Assembly (NCBI RefSeq): GCF_004745595.1
Contig: NZ_SRLH01000002.1
Coordinates: forward strand, 62,001 to 126,000
DNA from: Flavobacterium humi
GTDB taxonomy: Bacteria > Bacteroidota > Bacteroidia > Flavobacteriales > Flavobacteriaceae
Direction: 5' to 3'
DNA length: 64,000 nucleotides
In this document: positions 45,306 to 54,400 of the stretch, piece after piece
Layout: each line of letters begins with the position of its first letter
Numbering within the stretch: position 1 is the stretch's first letter
Made by a program: the position numbers and the translations under genes
Notes under the pieces: model-generated
Databases searched by the model: none
What the model was told of the DNA's origin: nothing
What the model saw: the letters and a program-made list of their open reading frames with translations, nothing else

Positions 45306-46110
45306 GTTGTATGTTTAGTATGTGATTATCAAAATAAGATTCTGTAATTGCCTGTTCTTTGTACCAATTGTATTGCTGGTGCAGATGGACGACATGGCCT
45401 ACAATCAGGATAGTCGGAACGTACTCAAACGAAGGCAGTTCTTTGGTTTTCAAATCCTTAAAAGAAAAAACCGAAGTCTTTTGAGAAGGTGTTGTCGCTT
45501 GTTGCACTACAGCAATTCCTTTGTTCTCATCTACTTCATTCAAAGTCAGGTAATCAGCCAGTTGCTGCAATCTTTGCCCACTCATATAGAAAACCAGGGT
45601 GTCATCGGTTTTGGCCCAGTCTTTCCATTGGCTTGGTGCCACGGAATGCAGGTCAAACAATGTCAGGAAGCGTACGCCACGGGCATGTTCTCTGGCTGTT
45701 AACGGAATGGCCGTGTAAGCGGCGGCTCCGAATGCCGCGGAAATCCCCGGTATGATTTCGTATGGGATACCATGGGCTTTCAATACCTGCAGCTCATCCA
45801 AAACGTTCGAGAACAAGGAAGCATCGCCGCCTTTGAGCCGTAAAACCAGATGGCCTTGCCCTGCAAATTCGACCATCAGCTGGTTGATATCTTCCTGAGG
45901 TGTATGGATTCCTTTGGAACATTGCTTGCCCACATACAGTATCAAGGCCTCTTTTCGGGCATTTTTGGAAATCATTTCTGGCGAAACCAATCTGTCGGTT
46001 AAAATGACATCTGCGGTTTGCAGGTATTTGAGTGCTTTGACACTTATTAAATCGGGATCTCCCGGACCAGCTCCGGCTAATATTACTTTTCCTTGGTTTT
46101 CTATATTCAT
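45295..46110 (-). CDS. cobA: Uroporphyrinogen-III C-methyltransferase
   Basis: SAM-dependent SUMT that methylates uroporphyrinogen III twice to give precorrin-2, the first step to siroheme. 271 residues with the hallmark VILAGAGPGDPDLISVKALKYL near the start, LVLRLKGGDASLF and GIPYEIIPGISAAFGAAAYTAIPLTAR. The second and third siroheme steps lie in the fusion gene at the end of the same operon, so together they replace a single CysG. Overlaps cysJ by 11 bases. Confidence 0.94.
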   Translation of the reverse strand: MNIENQGKVILAGAGPGDPDLISVKALKYLQTADVILTDRLVSPEMISKNARKEALILYVGKQCSKGIHTPQEDINQLMVEFAGQGHLVLRLKGGDASLFSNVLDELQVLKAHGIPYEIIPGISAAFGAAAYTAIPLTAREHARGVRFLTLFDLHSVAPSQWKDWAKTDDTLVFYMSGQRLQQLADYLTLNEVDENKGIAVVQQATTPSQKTSVFSFKDLKTKELPSFEYVPTILIVGHVVHLHQQYNWYKEQAITESYFDNHILNIQHAS

Positions 46111-46176
46111 TTTGTTGTTTTTTTATCTCACCCGAATCTTTCCTTTTGAAAAAACCGTGTGATTTGTTCCGATGGC

Positions 46177-47127
46177 TTATTTGCTGGCCAGCGTATTATT
46201 TTCTATTGTATCGTATTCGAACAATCCTTCGATAGACAAATACCTTTCCCCTGTATCGTAATTAAAGGTCAGGATGGTTGCCCCGTCGGGGATTTGAGTT
46301 ATTTTTTTAGCCACGGCTGCTAATGACGCTCCTGTAGAAATCCCTACCAGGATGCCTTCTTCCGAGGCTATTTTACGGGCATACCCGAAGGCTTCCTCTT
46401 TGGCCACCTGCACTACCTCATCAATCAGCTCGTTTTGAAGGATGGAAGGAATAAACCCTGCTCCAATCCCTTGTAACGGATGCGGTCCGGGAGCACCGCC
46501 GCTCAATACCGGAGACAATTCGGGTTCGACAGCAATCACTTTGAGCTGTGGGAATTTCGCTTTCAATACTTTGGCTACGCCGGTGATATGGCCTCCGGTT
46601 CCTACTCCGGTGATGATATAATCGAGCCCTTCCGGAAAATCTGCAATGATTTCCTGTGCGGTTGTCCTTTCGTGTACTTCAACATTGGCAGGATTGTCAA
46701 ATTGTTGCGGTGACCAGGCATTGGGTATTTGGGAAACCAGTTCGTTTGCCTTTTCAATAGCACCTTTCATTCCTTTTTCACGGGGGGTAAGTTCGAATTT
46801 GGCGCCGTAAATTTCCATCAGTTTCCTTCTTTCGACACTCATGGATTCCGGCATTACCAGGATTACCTTATAGCCTTTGACAGCCGCGACCAAAGCCAGC
46901 CCTATTCCTGTATTTCCTGAAGTAGGCTCGACAATGACACTGTCCGGGTTTAGTATTCCTTTGCGTTCCGCATCTTCAATCATAGCCAGGGCGATCCTGT
47001 CCTTGATGCTGTTTCCCGGATTGTTTTTTTCTAATTTAATCCACACATTTTTGCGGTTTCCGTATAGTTTATTCAATTGGACAACCGGTGTGTTCCCGAT
47101 GGTTTCTAAAATGGTATTTGCTTTCAT
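46177..47127 (-). CDS. cysK: Cysteine synthase A (O-acetylserine sulfhydrylase)
   Basis: PLP enzyme that joins O-acetylserine and sulfide to give cysteine. 316 residues, with the PLP lysine Lys42 in [11 protein letters not shown], the substrate loop [11 protein letters not shown] and the phosphate loop [10 protein letters not shown]. It lies 99 bases after the serine acetyltransferase gene, so the last two steps of cysteine synthesis are adjacent. The C-terminus is longer than the minimal family by a few residues, with no recognised extension. Confidence 0.95.
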   Translation of the reverse strand: MKANTILETIGNTPVVQLNKLYGNRKNVWIKLEKNNPGNSIKDRIALAMIEDAERKGILNPDSVIVEPTSGNTGIGLALVAAVKGYKVILVMPESMSVERRKLMEIYGAKFELTPREKGMKGAIEKANELVSQIPNAWSPQQFDNPANVEVHERTTAQEIIADFPEGLDYIITGVGTGGHITGVAKVLKAKFPQLKVIAVEPELSPVLSGGAPGPHPLQGIGAGFIPSILQNELIDEVVQVAKEEAFGYARKIASEEGILVGISTGASLAAVAKKITQIPDGATILTFNYDTGERYLSIEGLFEYDTIENNTLASK

Positions 47128-47226
47128 CTCACTATAATTTATTTGTTAGAGGTGTTCGATGCCGTTCGCTTGTTAAGCTTCGGGTCATCTTTTATATTTT
47201 TAAATGTGCTGACTGTTTTTCTATAG

Positions 47227-48042
47227 TTAAATCACAAAATTCAACGGTTCAGGAAAAGGATTTTTGTTTTTGATGACAATTTCGCTCTTGTGGTACACCA
47301 GTGATTTTGGCGGGATAGAATGCGTGATCCAGACATTCCCCCCAATTACCGATTCGCTTCCGACAATTGTATTTCCTCCCAATATGGTCGCATTGGCATA
47401 AATAGTGACTTGGTTTTCAATCGTGGGATGGCGTTTTTCTTCCGCTTTATCCTTACTAACCGTTAGGGCTCCGAGTGTTACTCCTTGGTAAATCTTGACA
47501 TCATTGCCAATTATTGCCGTTTCCCCAATGACAACTCCCGTGCCGTGGTCAATAAAGAACCGCTCCCCTATCTTGGCGCCAGGATGAATGTCGATGCCTG
47601 TTTTGCTATGCACATATTCTGAAATCAGGCGGGGCAATACCGGCACTCCCATTTTCCAAAGATGGTTTGAGAGCCGGTAAACAGCGATGGCAAAAAAACC
47701 GGGGTACGCTATCAGGACTTCGCTACGGGATTTGGCCGCCGGATCAAAACGGAAAACTGCTTCCAGGTCCGCTTCGAGCCAGCTGTGGATTTTTTCCAGT
47801 GTTGCGAAGAAATCATCAACCAGGCCCGGGATCCCTTCGGTTGCCTCTGAAACACTTTGCAGCAACCCGTTTAAGCCTTGTTGCAATTCTTTCTCTTTTG
47901 CCAGGAAAAAACCAGCCTCCGAATAGGATTCCCCAATGGAAAACAACCAATAAAAGAGACCTTCCACCCATACTTCGGCTTTGACCTTATCCGGCAATTT
48001 GTTAACCTTTGCGTTGTTTCTGTTATAAATAGGATGTGTCAT
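47227..48042 (-). CDS. cysE: Serine O-acetyltransferase
   Basis: 271 residues. The N-terminal half is helical; the C-terminal half is a left-handed beta-helix of hexapeptide repeats (GTGVVIGETAIIGNDVKIYQGVTLGAL, NATILGGNTIVGSESVIGGNVWI) with the acetyltransferase signature. It produces O-acetylserine for the CysK step. The C-terminal tail ends PLNFVI; in other organisms a terminal Ile of SAT binds the CysK active site to form cysteine synthase complex, and this protein also ends in Ile. Confidence 0.9.
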   Translation of the reverse strand: MTHPIYNRNNAKVNKLPDKVKAEVWVEGLFYWLFSIGESYSEAGFFLAKEKELQQGLNGLLQSVSEATEGIPGLVDDFFATLEKIHSWLEADLEAVFRFDPAAKSRSEVLIAYPGFFAIAVYRLSNHLWKMGVPVLPRLISEYVHSKTGIDIHPGAKIGERFFIDHGTGVVIGETAIIGNDVKIYQGVTLGALTVSKDKAEEKRHPTIENQVTIYANATILGGNTIVGSESVIGGNVWITHSIPPKSLVYHKSEIVIKNKNPFPEPLNFVI

Positions 48043-48062
48043 ATCATTGTATTTTTAGGCAT

Positions 48063-49298
48063 TTACGCCAGAAAAAGTAAGGCTCCTACGGTATTATGCG
48101 TTGTTTCATCAATCAGGATGGCGCTTCCGTTTTTTGAATTTTCGGAAAAAGCATCAAAGAAAAGCGGCTGGTTCGATTTTAAGGAAATCTGCCCGATGTC
48201 GTTCAGCCCGATTTCATTTGCCTGGCTAAACTGCCATTGGTTACTGTCCCATTTTTTGTCAATCGATTGAATTTTAACCCGCACTTTCCGGAAACGGTGC
48301 TGCAATACATAGGTTTTCCCAATTTGCAAAACGGTATGGTCAAGCCAGGAAACCCATGATTTCAGGTCATTGGAAGACAGCGGCAATTCTGTTGTTTTGA
48401 CAATACTGTCGCCACGGCTGATGTCTGTATTTCCGGCAAGATGCAGGACGATATTTTCTCCGGCAACCGCTTTTACGATAGTTTCCTGATGTTTTTCGAT
48501 TTTAAGAATTGTGGTTTCGATACCGGATGGCAAGATGGTTACCCGGTCACCTTCCTGGTATGCCCCACTCAGCACCTGGCCTGCATAACCGCGGTAATCA
48601 TGGTTTTCTTCGTTTTTGGGACGGATGACCCATTGCACCTGGAAACGGGAAGCCAGGTTTTCGCTTGAAGGTATTTCAATGTATTCCAATGTTTTAAGCA
48701 ACGTATCTCCTTCAAACCAAGGCGTATTTACAGACTTTTCCACGATATTGTCTCCTTCGAGCGCACTAATCGGGATATATACAATCTCATCGAAATTCAG
48801 ATCCTCTTTCAGGTTTTCGAATTCCCCCTTTATCGAATTGAAAACAGTTTCCGAATACTCGACAAGATCAATTTTATTTACGGCAATAATGGCTTTTTTG
48901 ATACCGATAAGCGAACCAATGCTCGCATGCCTTTTCGTTTGGGTGGTAATTCCCTTTCGGGCATCTACCAGAATGATGATCAGGTCTGAATTGGAAGCTC
49001 CTGTAATCATATTCCGGGTGTACTGTTCATGGCCAGGCGCGTCGGCGATGATGAATTTCCTTCTTTTGGTGGAAAAATATTTATAGGCCACATCAATTGT
49101 AATGCCTTGTTCCCGTTCGGCACGCAGGCCATCGGTAATCAGGGATAAATCGATGTCAACTCCTTGTTGTTTGGTCTGTTGTTGCAATATGCCCAATTGA
49201 TCCGTATGGATGCTATCGGAATCATATAGCAGGCGGCCAATCAATGTGCTTTTCCCATCATCTACATTTCCCGCTGTTATAAATTTTAGTGTGTTCAT
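48063..49298 (-). CDS. cysN: Sulfate adenylyltransferase large (GTPase) subunit
   Basis: 411 residues, EF-Tu-like GTPase with P-loop GNVDDGKST at 10-18, the G3 DAPGHEQ motif and the G4 NKID motif. It couples GTP hydrolysis to APS formation by CysD. It is shorter than E. coli CysN (475), and there is no C-terminal CysC-type APS kinase domain as seen in some CysNC proteins. The lack of a kinase fits with the reductase downstream acting on APS. Gap of 20 bases to cysE, 36 to cysD. Confidence 0.93.
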   Translation of the reverse strand: MNTLKFITAGNVDDGKSTLIGRLLYDSDSIHTDQLGILQQQTKQQGVDIDLSLITDGLRAEREQGITIDVAYKYFSTKRRKFIIADAPGHEQYTRNMITGASNSDLIIILVDARKGITTQTKRHASIGSLIGIKKAIIAVNKIDLVEYSETVFNSIKGEFENLKEDLNFDEIVYIPISALEGDNIVEKSVNTPWFEGDTLLKTLEYIEIPSSENLASRFQVQWVIRPKNEENHDYRGYAGQVLSGAYQEGDRVTILPSGIETTILKIEKHQETIVKAVAGENIVLHLAGNTDISRGDSIVKTTELPLSSNDLKSWVSWLDHTVLQIGKTYVLQHRFRKVRVKIQSIDKKWDSNQWQFSQANEIGLNDIGQISLKSNQPLFFDAFSENSKNGSAILIDETTHNTVGALLFLA

Positions 49299-49334
49299 TT
49301 TAATTGTTTTTTCTTGTTTATTTTCTCTTGCATC

Positions 49335-50237
49335 TTAAAAATACCCTTGTTTTTTACGGTCTTCCATTGCTGCTTCCGAAAGCTGGTCATCCAAACGGGT
49401 TTGGCCCCTTTCACTGATTTTGGTCTGGATGATGTCATCAATGATGTCCTGGATGGAAGCTGCTTCGGATGGGACCGCTGCCGTACATGTCATGTCTCCC
49501 ACCGTCCTGTAGCGTACTTTTTCGGTCACTACAACATCGGATGGCAAAGGCTGGATAAATTGCGAAGTCGCCACTAATTTGCCCTGGTGAACGATACATT
49601 CCCTGTCATGGGAAAAATACAGGTTTGGCAATTCGATATTGTTTTGCTGGATGTAATTCCAAACGTCCAATTCGGTCCAGTTGCTGATGGGGAAAACACG
49701 CACATTATGCCCTTTTTCAATTTTCCCGTTAAGGATATCCCACAATTCCGGGCGCTGCAGTTTCGGGTCCCATTGCCCGAAATCATCACGGACAGAGAAA
49801 ATCCGTTCCTTGGCCCTTGCTTTTTCTTCATCACGCCGTGCACCGCCGATGCAGGCATCAAATTCGTTTTCCTGGATGGCATCCAAAAGCGCGTAGGTTT
49901 GCAAGGCGTTTCTTGACGGAAACCGCCCCTGGGTCTCTTTCAGGTTGTACTTTTTAATACTATCTTCTACTGAAGCGACAATCAATGGTTCTCCGATTTT
50001 ATAGGCCAGGTAATCCCGAAAGGCAATGGCTTCAGGGAAATTATGCCCTGTATCGATATGTACCAACGGAAAAGGGAACTTGCCCGGACGGAACGCCTTG
50101 AGTGCCAGGTGCACCAATACGATGGAATCTTTACCTCCTGAAAACAGCAATGCCGGCTTTTCGAACTGTGCAGCTGTTTCCCGGAGAATGTAAATGGCTT
50201 CGTCTTCCAGTTGATGTAAATAATGTGTTGAATTCAT
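49335..50237 (-). CDS. cysD: Sulfate adenylyltransferase small subunit
   Basis: PP-loop ATPase-fold subunit that makes adenosine 5'-phosphosulfate from sulfate and ATP. 300 residues, the usual length, with the PP motif FSGGKDSIV (SGGKDS at 33-38), ACIGGARRDEEKARAKER and the C-terminal SIQDIIDDIIQTKISERGQTRLDD segment of CysD. Acts with CysN. It lies between cysH and cysN. Confidence 0.95.
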   Translation of the reverse strand: MNSTHYLHQLEDEAIYILRETAAQFEKPALLFSGGKDSIVLVHLALKAFRPGKFPFPLVHIDTGHNFPEAIAFRDYLAYKIGEPLIVASVEDSIKKYNLKETQGRFPSRNALQTYALLDAIQENEFDACIGGARRDEEKARAKERIFSVRDDFGQWDPKLQRPELWDILNGKIEKGHNVRVFPISNWTELDVWNYIQQNNIELPNLYFSHDRECIVHQGKLVATSQFIQPLPSDVVVTEKVRYRTVGDMTCTAAVPSEAASIQDIIDDIIQTKISERGQTRLDDQLSEAAMEDRKKQGYF

Positions 50238-50245
50238 TTGTTTGT

Positions 50246-50273
50246 AATTATGAGTTATAAATTATGAGTTATG
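50246..50273 (-). repeat. Direct repeat spanning the cysH stop
   Basis: Two copies of an AATTATGAGTTAT unit (plus strand 50246-50259 and 50260-50273). The 14-mer 5'-TATAACTCATAATT-3' read on the minus strand also occurs exactly at 58513-58526, in the trpE-trpG gap. Confidence 0.8.
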
Positions 50274-50967
50274 AGCTGTGCAATCCGCATTCTTTTTTGG
50301 AGGCTTCTTCCCACCACCATCGGCCGGCCCGGAAATCTTCCCCAATTTTTAAGGCTCTGGTACAAGGCGCACATCCGATGCTGACAAATCCCTGGTCGTG
50401 CAGGATATTGTAGGGAACTCCTTTTTTGGCAACGTATTCTTTTACTTCTTCAGTAGTCCAGTGCAATAATGGATTGTATTTATAAAGTTCGTATTGCTCG
50501 TCCCATTGCAGGATTTCAAGTGCGTTCCTGTCTGGTGAATGTTCGGCCCTTACACCAGTAATCCAGACTTTTACATCGTTCAAAGCTCTCTGTAAAGGTT
50601 CTACCTTGCGGATGTGGCAGCACTGTTTCCTGAGGTTGGTACTTTCGTAAAAAGGATTGATCCCGTTTTCATGGATAAATTTTTCCAATTTTTGGTGATC
50701 GGGGTAATAGGCTTTTATCTTTTGCCCGTATTGGATTTGTGTCTTATCCCAGGTAGCATACGTTTCCTGGAACAACCTCCCAGTATCCAGCGTAAATACC
50801 TCAACCGCATCGAGCTTTTGAGAGAAAATCGCATCGGTTATTACCTGGTCTTCAATGCCGAAACTGGTAGAAAACACAATCTTGCCAGAGAAATTTTCAG
50901 CCAAAAACTTCAAATTCTGCTGTATGTCCCGGTTTTGCTTTAATTGGTTACTGATTTCCTGATTCAT
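50269..50967 (-). CDS. cysH: Adenylyl-sulfate reductase (CysH, Fe-S type)
   Basis: 232 residues, thioredoxin-coupled reduction of the activated sulfate to sulfite. It has the paired cysteines CC at 116-117 and CAPC at 199-202, the [4Fe-4S] ligands found in enzymes that use APS directly, and the catalytic Cys227 in KKECGLH at the C-terminus. PAPS-only reductases lack those four cysteines, and no APS kinase is present in the operon, so APS is the likely substrate. It is the first structural gene after the tandem Cys leader. Confidence 0.93.
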   Translation of the reverse strand: MNQEISNQLKQNRDIQQNLKFLAENFSGKIVFSTSFGIEDQVITDAIFSQKLDAVEVFTLDTGRLFQETYATWDKTQIQYGQKIKAYYPDHQKLEKFIHENGINPFYESTNLRKQCCHIRKVEPLQRALNDVKVWITGVRAEHSPDRNALEILQWDEQYELYKYNPLLHWTTEEVKEYVAKKGVPYNILHDQGFVSIGCAPCTRALKIGEDFRAGRWWWEEASKKECGLHSS

Positions 50968-50994
50968 TGTTTGTCTGTTTTAATTTTTGGATAT

Positions 50995-51022
50995 AAAAAA
51001 AGCCCCTTGAAATCAAGAGGCT
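50995..51022 (-). terminator. Attenuator terminator 2, upstream of cysH
   Basis: Minus-strand stem AGCCTCTTGA / TCAAGGGGCT (51022-51013 / 51010-51001), 2-base nominal loop, followed by seven T. The 5' arm is also perfectly complementary, over GCCTCTTG, to CAAGAGGC in the leader ORF (51076-51069), so it can be sequestered in an antiterminator. Confidence 0.85.
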
Positions 51023-51044
51023 TACGTTTAGGTTATGCTATTAT

Positions 51045-51161
51045 TTACGGCAAATAATAAGATAGACGGCCTCTTGCGAAGTTTCGCATACAACACATCA
51101 TCATCATACAAATTGCAGATGCTGTTATGGCCGTTAGTGTTATTTCCGTTATCGTATTCAT
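51045..51161 (-). CDS. Cys/Met-rich leader peptide 2 of the cys operon
   Basis: Short ORF of 38 codons from the ATG at 51161 (or 20 codons from the first of four consecutive ATGs at 51107). The longer start is preceded by AAAAAAATAAA, an A-rich context typical of Bacteroidota starts. It begins MNTITEITLTAIT, then has the unbroken sulfur-codon run CMMMMCCM (codons 18-25) followed by RNFARGRLSYYLP and stop. No protein family resembles it; the position, codon run and following terminator indicate a sensing leader and not a working protein. It lies downstream of terminator 1 and upstream of terminator 2. Confidence 0.75.
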   Translation of the reverse strand: MNTITEITLTAITASAICMMMMCCMRNFARGRLSYYLP

Positions 51162-51192
51162 TTTATTTTTTTGTGTAATTTAAATTTCATGT

Positions 51193-51224
51193 AAAAAAAA
51201 ACTCCCCATATGACTGGGGAGTTT
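51193..51224 (-). terminator. Attenuator terminator 1
   Basis: Minus-strand stem with AAACTCCCCA / TGGGGAGTTT (51224-51215 / 51208-51199), 6-base loop, and nine T. The CTCCCC of its 5' arm can pair with GGGGAG in the first leader ORF (51275-51270). Confidence 0.88.
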
Positions 51225-51251
51225 TGCAAATATGTGTATTGTTTTAAAACA

Positions 51252-51326
51252 TTAACGAATAGCAAATACCTCCCCTTGGTTTGGGCAGCACATACACATC
51301 ATCATATTTAAAACTTGGTTTGTCAT
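51252..51326 (-). CDS. Cys/Met-rich leader peptide 1 of the cys operon
   Basis: 24-codon ORF from the ATG at 51326, preceded by GAAAAA; a second in-frame start at 51305 would give 17 codons. It reads MTNQVLN, then seven consecutive sulfur codons MMMCMCC, then PNQGEVFAIR and stop. The ORF ends 28 bases before terminator 1. With a promoter about 20 bases upstream of its start, this is the first translated element of the cys transcript. Confidence 0.8.
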   Translation of the reverse strand: MTNQVLNMMMCMCCPNQGEVFAIR

Positions 51327-51348
51327 TTTTTCATTCTTTTGAACAGGG

Positions 51349-51380
51349 CAAACTTATAACATTTTTTAAATACACTCCAA
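51349..51380 (-). promoter_or_regulatory. Promoter of the cys operon leader
   Basis: Minus strand: TTG (51380-51378), 21 bases, TAAGTTTG (51356-51349), an exact TAnnTTTG. It is the only matching pair I find between 51484 and the cysH start, so both leaders are probably on one transcript. The rest of 51381-51483 is AT-rich with no gene seen. Confidence 0.65.
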
Positions 51381-51483
51381 ATAAAAAATGGTTTTTACTG
51401 CACATTTTTTTTCGAAAAGCAAATTAAACTCTTTAATTTTTGGCACCGAAGCCTTTAAAAATAAAGCATTTACGATTTTTATT

Positions 51484-54400
51484 TTATTTTTGAATTTCCT
51501 CTATTTCCTTTTCATTATCCTTTAAAAAAGTATCTGTTTTTTTAAAATCAGGATCGATGACAATGACAGACGGTTTGCAGGAAATGATCATTTTGCCTTT
51601 GGCCCGATTGTTTTCAATAGGGAAAACCTGCCTGTTCAATTTGCCGTTTTCGTCATAGACACCAACATCAATACTCGGGTCATTTGGGATTAATTTGCGT
51701 TCTCCTTTGCTATTTTCCCTGAATTTTTCAGAACTGACCTCAAAAACCACTTCGTATTTTTTATTTCCAAGTGCGTGGCTGCCTACAGATTCCACTTTTG
51801 AAGAATAGGTAATGATTTCCTTAAACATTTCATCAATTTTCGGATGCAGGGCGATGGGCGTAACTTTGTAAATTTCGCGAATGAGATCCCGGGTGTCCGG
51901 AGCCGGTTTTGGATAAGCATGTTTCGAGATTAAGGCCTTAAGCGCTTTATTTACTTGAGGTTCCCCAATAAGCAACCGCAGCTGGTGCATGATGATCATG
52001 CCTTTGTTATACGGCAGATGCGGCGTATCGTAAGTAACCTTATACAAAGGCACTTCCAGGTCTAAACTCCGGCTGCTCAAGTACAAATCCAGGTGTACTT
52101 TGACCGTTTCCAGGGCGCGGTCCCGGCCATGCCTTTTTTCGTACAGCATGAGTTCGGTATATTGGGCCAGTGTTTCGGTTAAGACAACTCCTCCTTCCTT
52201 TATTTGCGGGCTAATCCGGGTATTTCCCCACCATTGATGCGATAATTCATGACCCGCAAGCTGATTGATGACATCTTCTTTATCCCCTCTGTTGATATCG
52301 CTGTAAAAACCGAAATTTTCCTTCATGTAAATCGTTCCCGGATAGGCTGTTGCGGCAAAACCGTTGACAAAACCAGAAATTTCAGCATAACGAATAACCT
52401 TATGCGGGTATTCCCCAAAATTTTCCTGGCAATAGTCGAGCGTTTTCTTTGTGGCACGAATCAATTCAGCCACATTCCTGCCATGGCGTTTGTCATAATA
52501 CACTTCAATGGGGATTCCTTTGTAAATTTCTTTTTTGACTTCGTATTTTGCAGAAGAAAAAGCAAACCGGAATGGGATCTTACGGTCCGATTTATAGTGG
52601 AAATAATTGCGGTTACCGGCTTTCCATTGTCGTATCAAATCGCCAGACCCTATTGCAATTTGGTCTTGTGAGGTAGAAACAACGGCATCAAAATCAATAA
52701 AATTATAAGGGCTTACCTCCTCCGATTCCAGTTTTTGAAGTGGCGTTTGCGGTTTTAGCTTCCTTTTTCCCCTTTCGTTTTCACTGCTTATTTCATTATC
52801 GCTTTGGTAGCCGAATACCGGGTAATAACGGCTGATCCTCATAAACGAGCCATTATCCAGGATGGAATTGAAAGGGACATGTCCTTTAAACGGCGACCAT
52901 GAGGAAATGAATGAAAAATCCATGGCCAGTTGTTGCTTCGGCAGCAATTTCTTTTTCAATTTGTACCAATAATGCCCAAAATGAAGGTCTTCAAGTATGC
53001 ATTTGGCACCCTGGATATGCAAGGATTTTAATTTGATATTTTCATCAATCGATACCAACAAACTGTCTATAGGCTGATCCGAATTATTTACCAATACATA
53101 TTTTCCGTTTACCGCATAACTGTTGCTTTCAGGAAACAAATCGACATTGGTTTTAACCGAAGCAATAGCGGGCTGGTTCAATTCTCCGAATTTCCGGTAT
53201 TTTCGTTCGTATTGCTCGCTCCAATCCAGTTTTTCGGCTTTGGTTACATAAGGGTTTTTGATATTGGTTTCATAAAAAATATAACTCCCCGAACCTATCA
53301 AAACCAAGACCCCGAAAGAAAGCATCCCTTTTTCCAAAAAAGTCATTTTTGATGATTTTAAGGCGTTTTTGAATGATTTTTGATTGTTTTTCCATGAAAT
53401 AGTGCCAAAAAAGAACAAAATAAGCACCAATCCAAAACTATACAACATTTTGAAAAAGAAAGAAAAAGTGTATTTCCCGAAGCCGTTCATATCGAAATAT
53501 TCCATTTGCAGTGGCTCAGCAAATCGAAACAACGGATGGTTGATTCCTAATATTCCGCCCACACTGGTAGAAACGATCAAAACGATGATGGTTGCAGCCA
53601 CCAATCCGGCATACCTGCGCCGGAACATTACCTGGATGGCCAGGATCAGTACGGCCGCAAATACCATTGGCAACCCCATGAAACAGAACAAGGAAAGATA
53701 CAATCCCCATTCAATAGGTGCATTGCCTTTAATCAACTGGAAAGAAATCCCTATGCCTATGCTGATCAAAATCAGTAAAAAAGGTACGGTCGCAAGAGAG
53801 AGTAATTTCGATACAAAAACGATGCTTTTGTTATAAGGCGCCACATTTTCGAGCGATTCAAAACGAACCGATTTGCTTCGCCAAACCAATTCATTACTAT
53901 AAAAAAGCATTACCAGGACCAGCACAAAAGAAAGCCTGTCGAGTATCGTGGAAACCATCAGGCCGGTTGTCGTAATGCTTTCGGCCATACGTATGCCGCC
54001 ATTAATTTCGTCCTTGATTTCAATGATGAGCAATCCGCCTAACAACATAATAATCAACAAAAAAGGAATGCCTTTGATACTAAGCGAAACATCAATTTTG
54101 ACAAAAGTTTTCAGCACTTGCCAGTTGTGTTTTAGGGTGTGGAATTCTGTTTTTTGAAGTTTTTCAAATCTAACGGCCATTGGCATTGAGGTGGTTTTCT
54201 TCTCTTTTTTGATTTTTCTGACTTTCAATTTCCGGAAAGAGAAAAAGTAGTAGGCTGTTGCCAAAATAATCAGGGAAACCACTAAAAGTAAGACCCTATT
54301 GAAAAGAAAATTACCCGTTAATGCGATTGTATGGGTATCTTTTTCTATGGCTGTCCAATACCGTGTCTGTTCGAAAAAAGCGGCCAAACCAAAAGGATCC

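Noticed and set aside
50995..51380. SAM or other sulfur riboswitch upstream of cysH
   Set aside because: I cannot place the conserved core of a known SAM class; the region is explained by two leader ORFs and their terminators.
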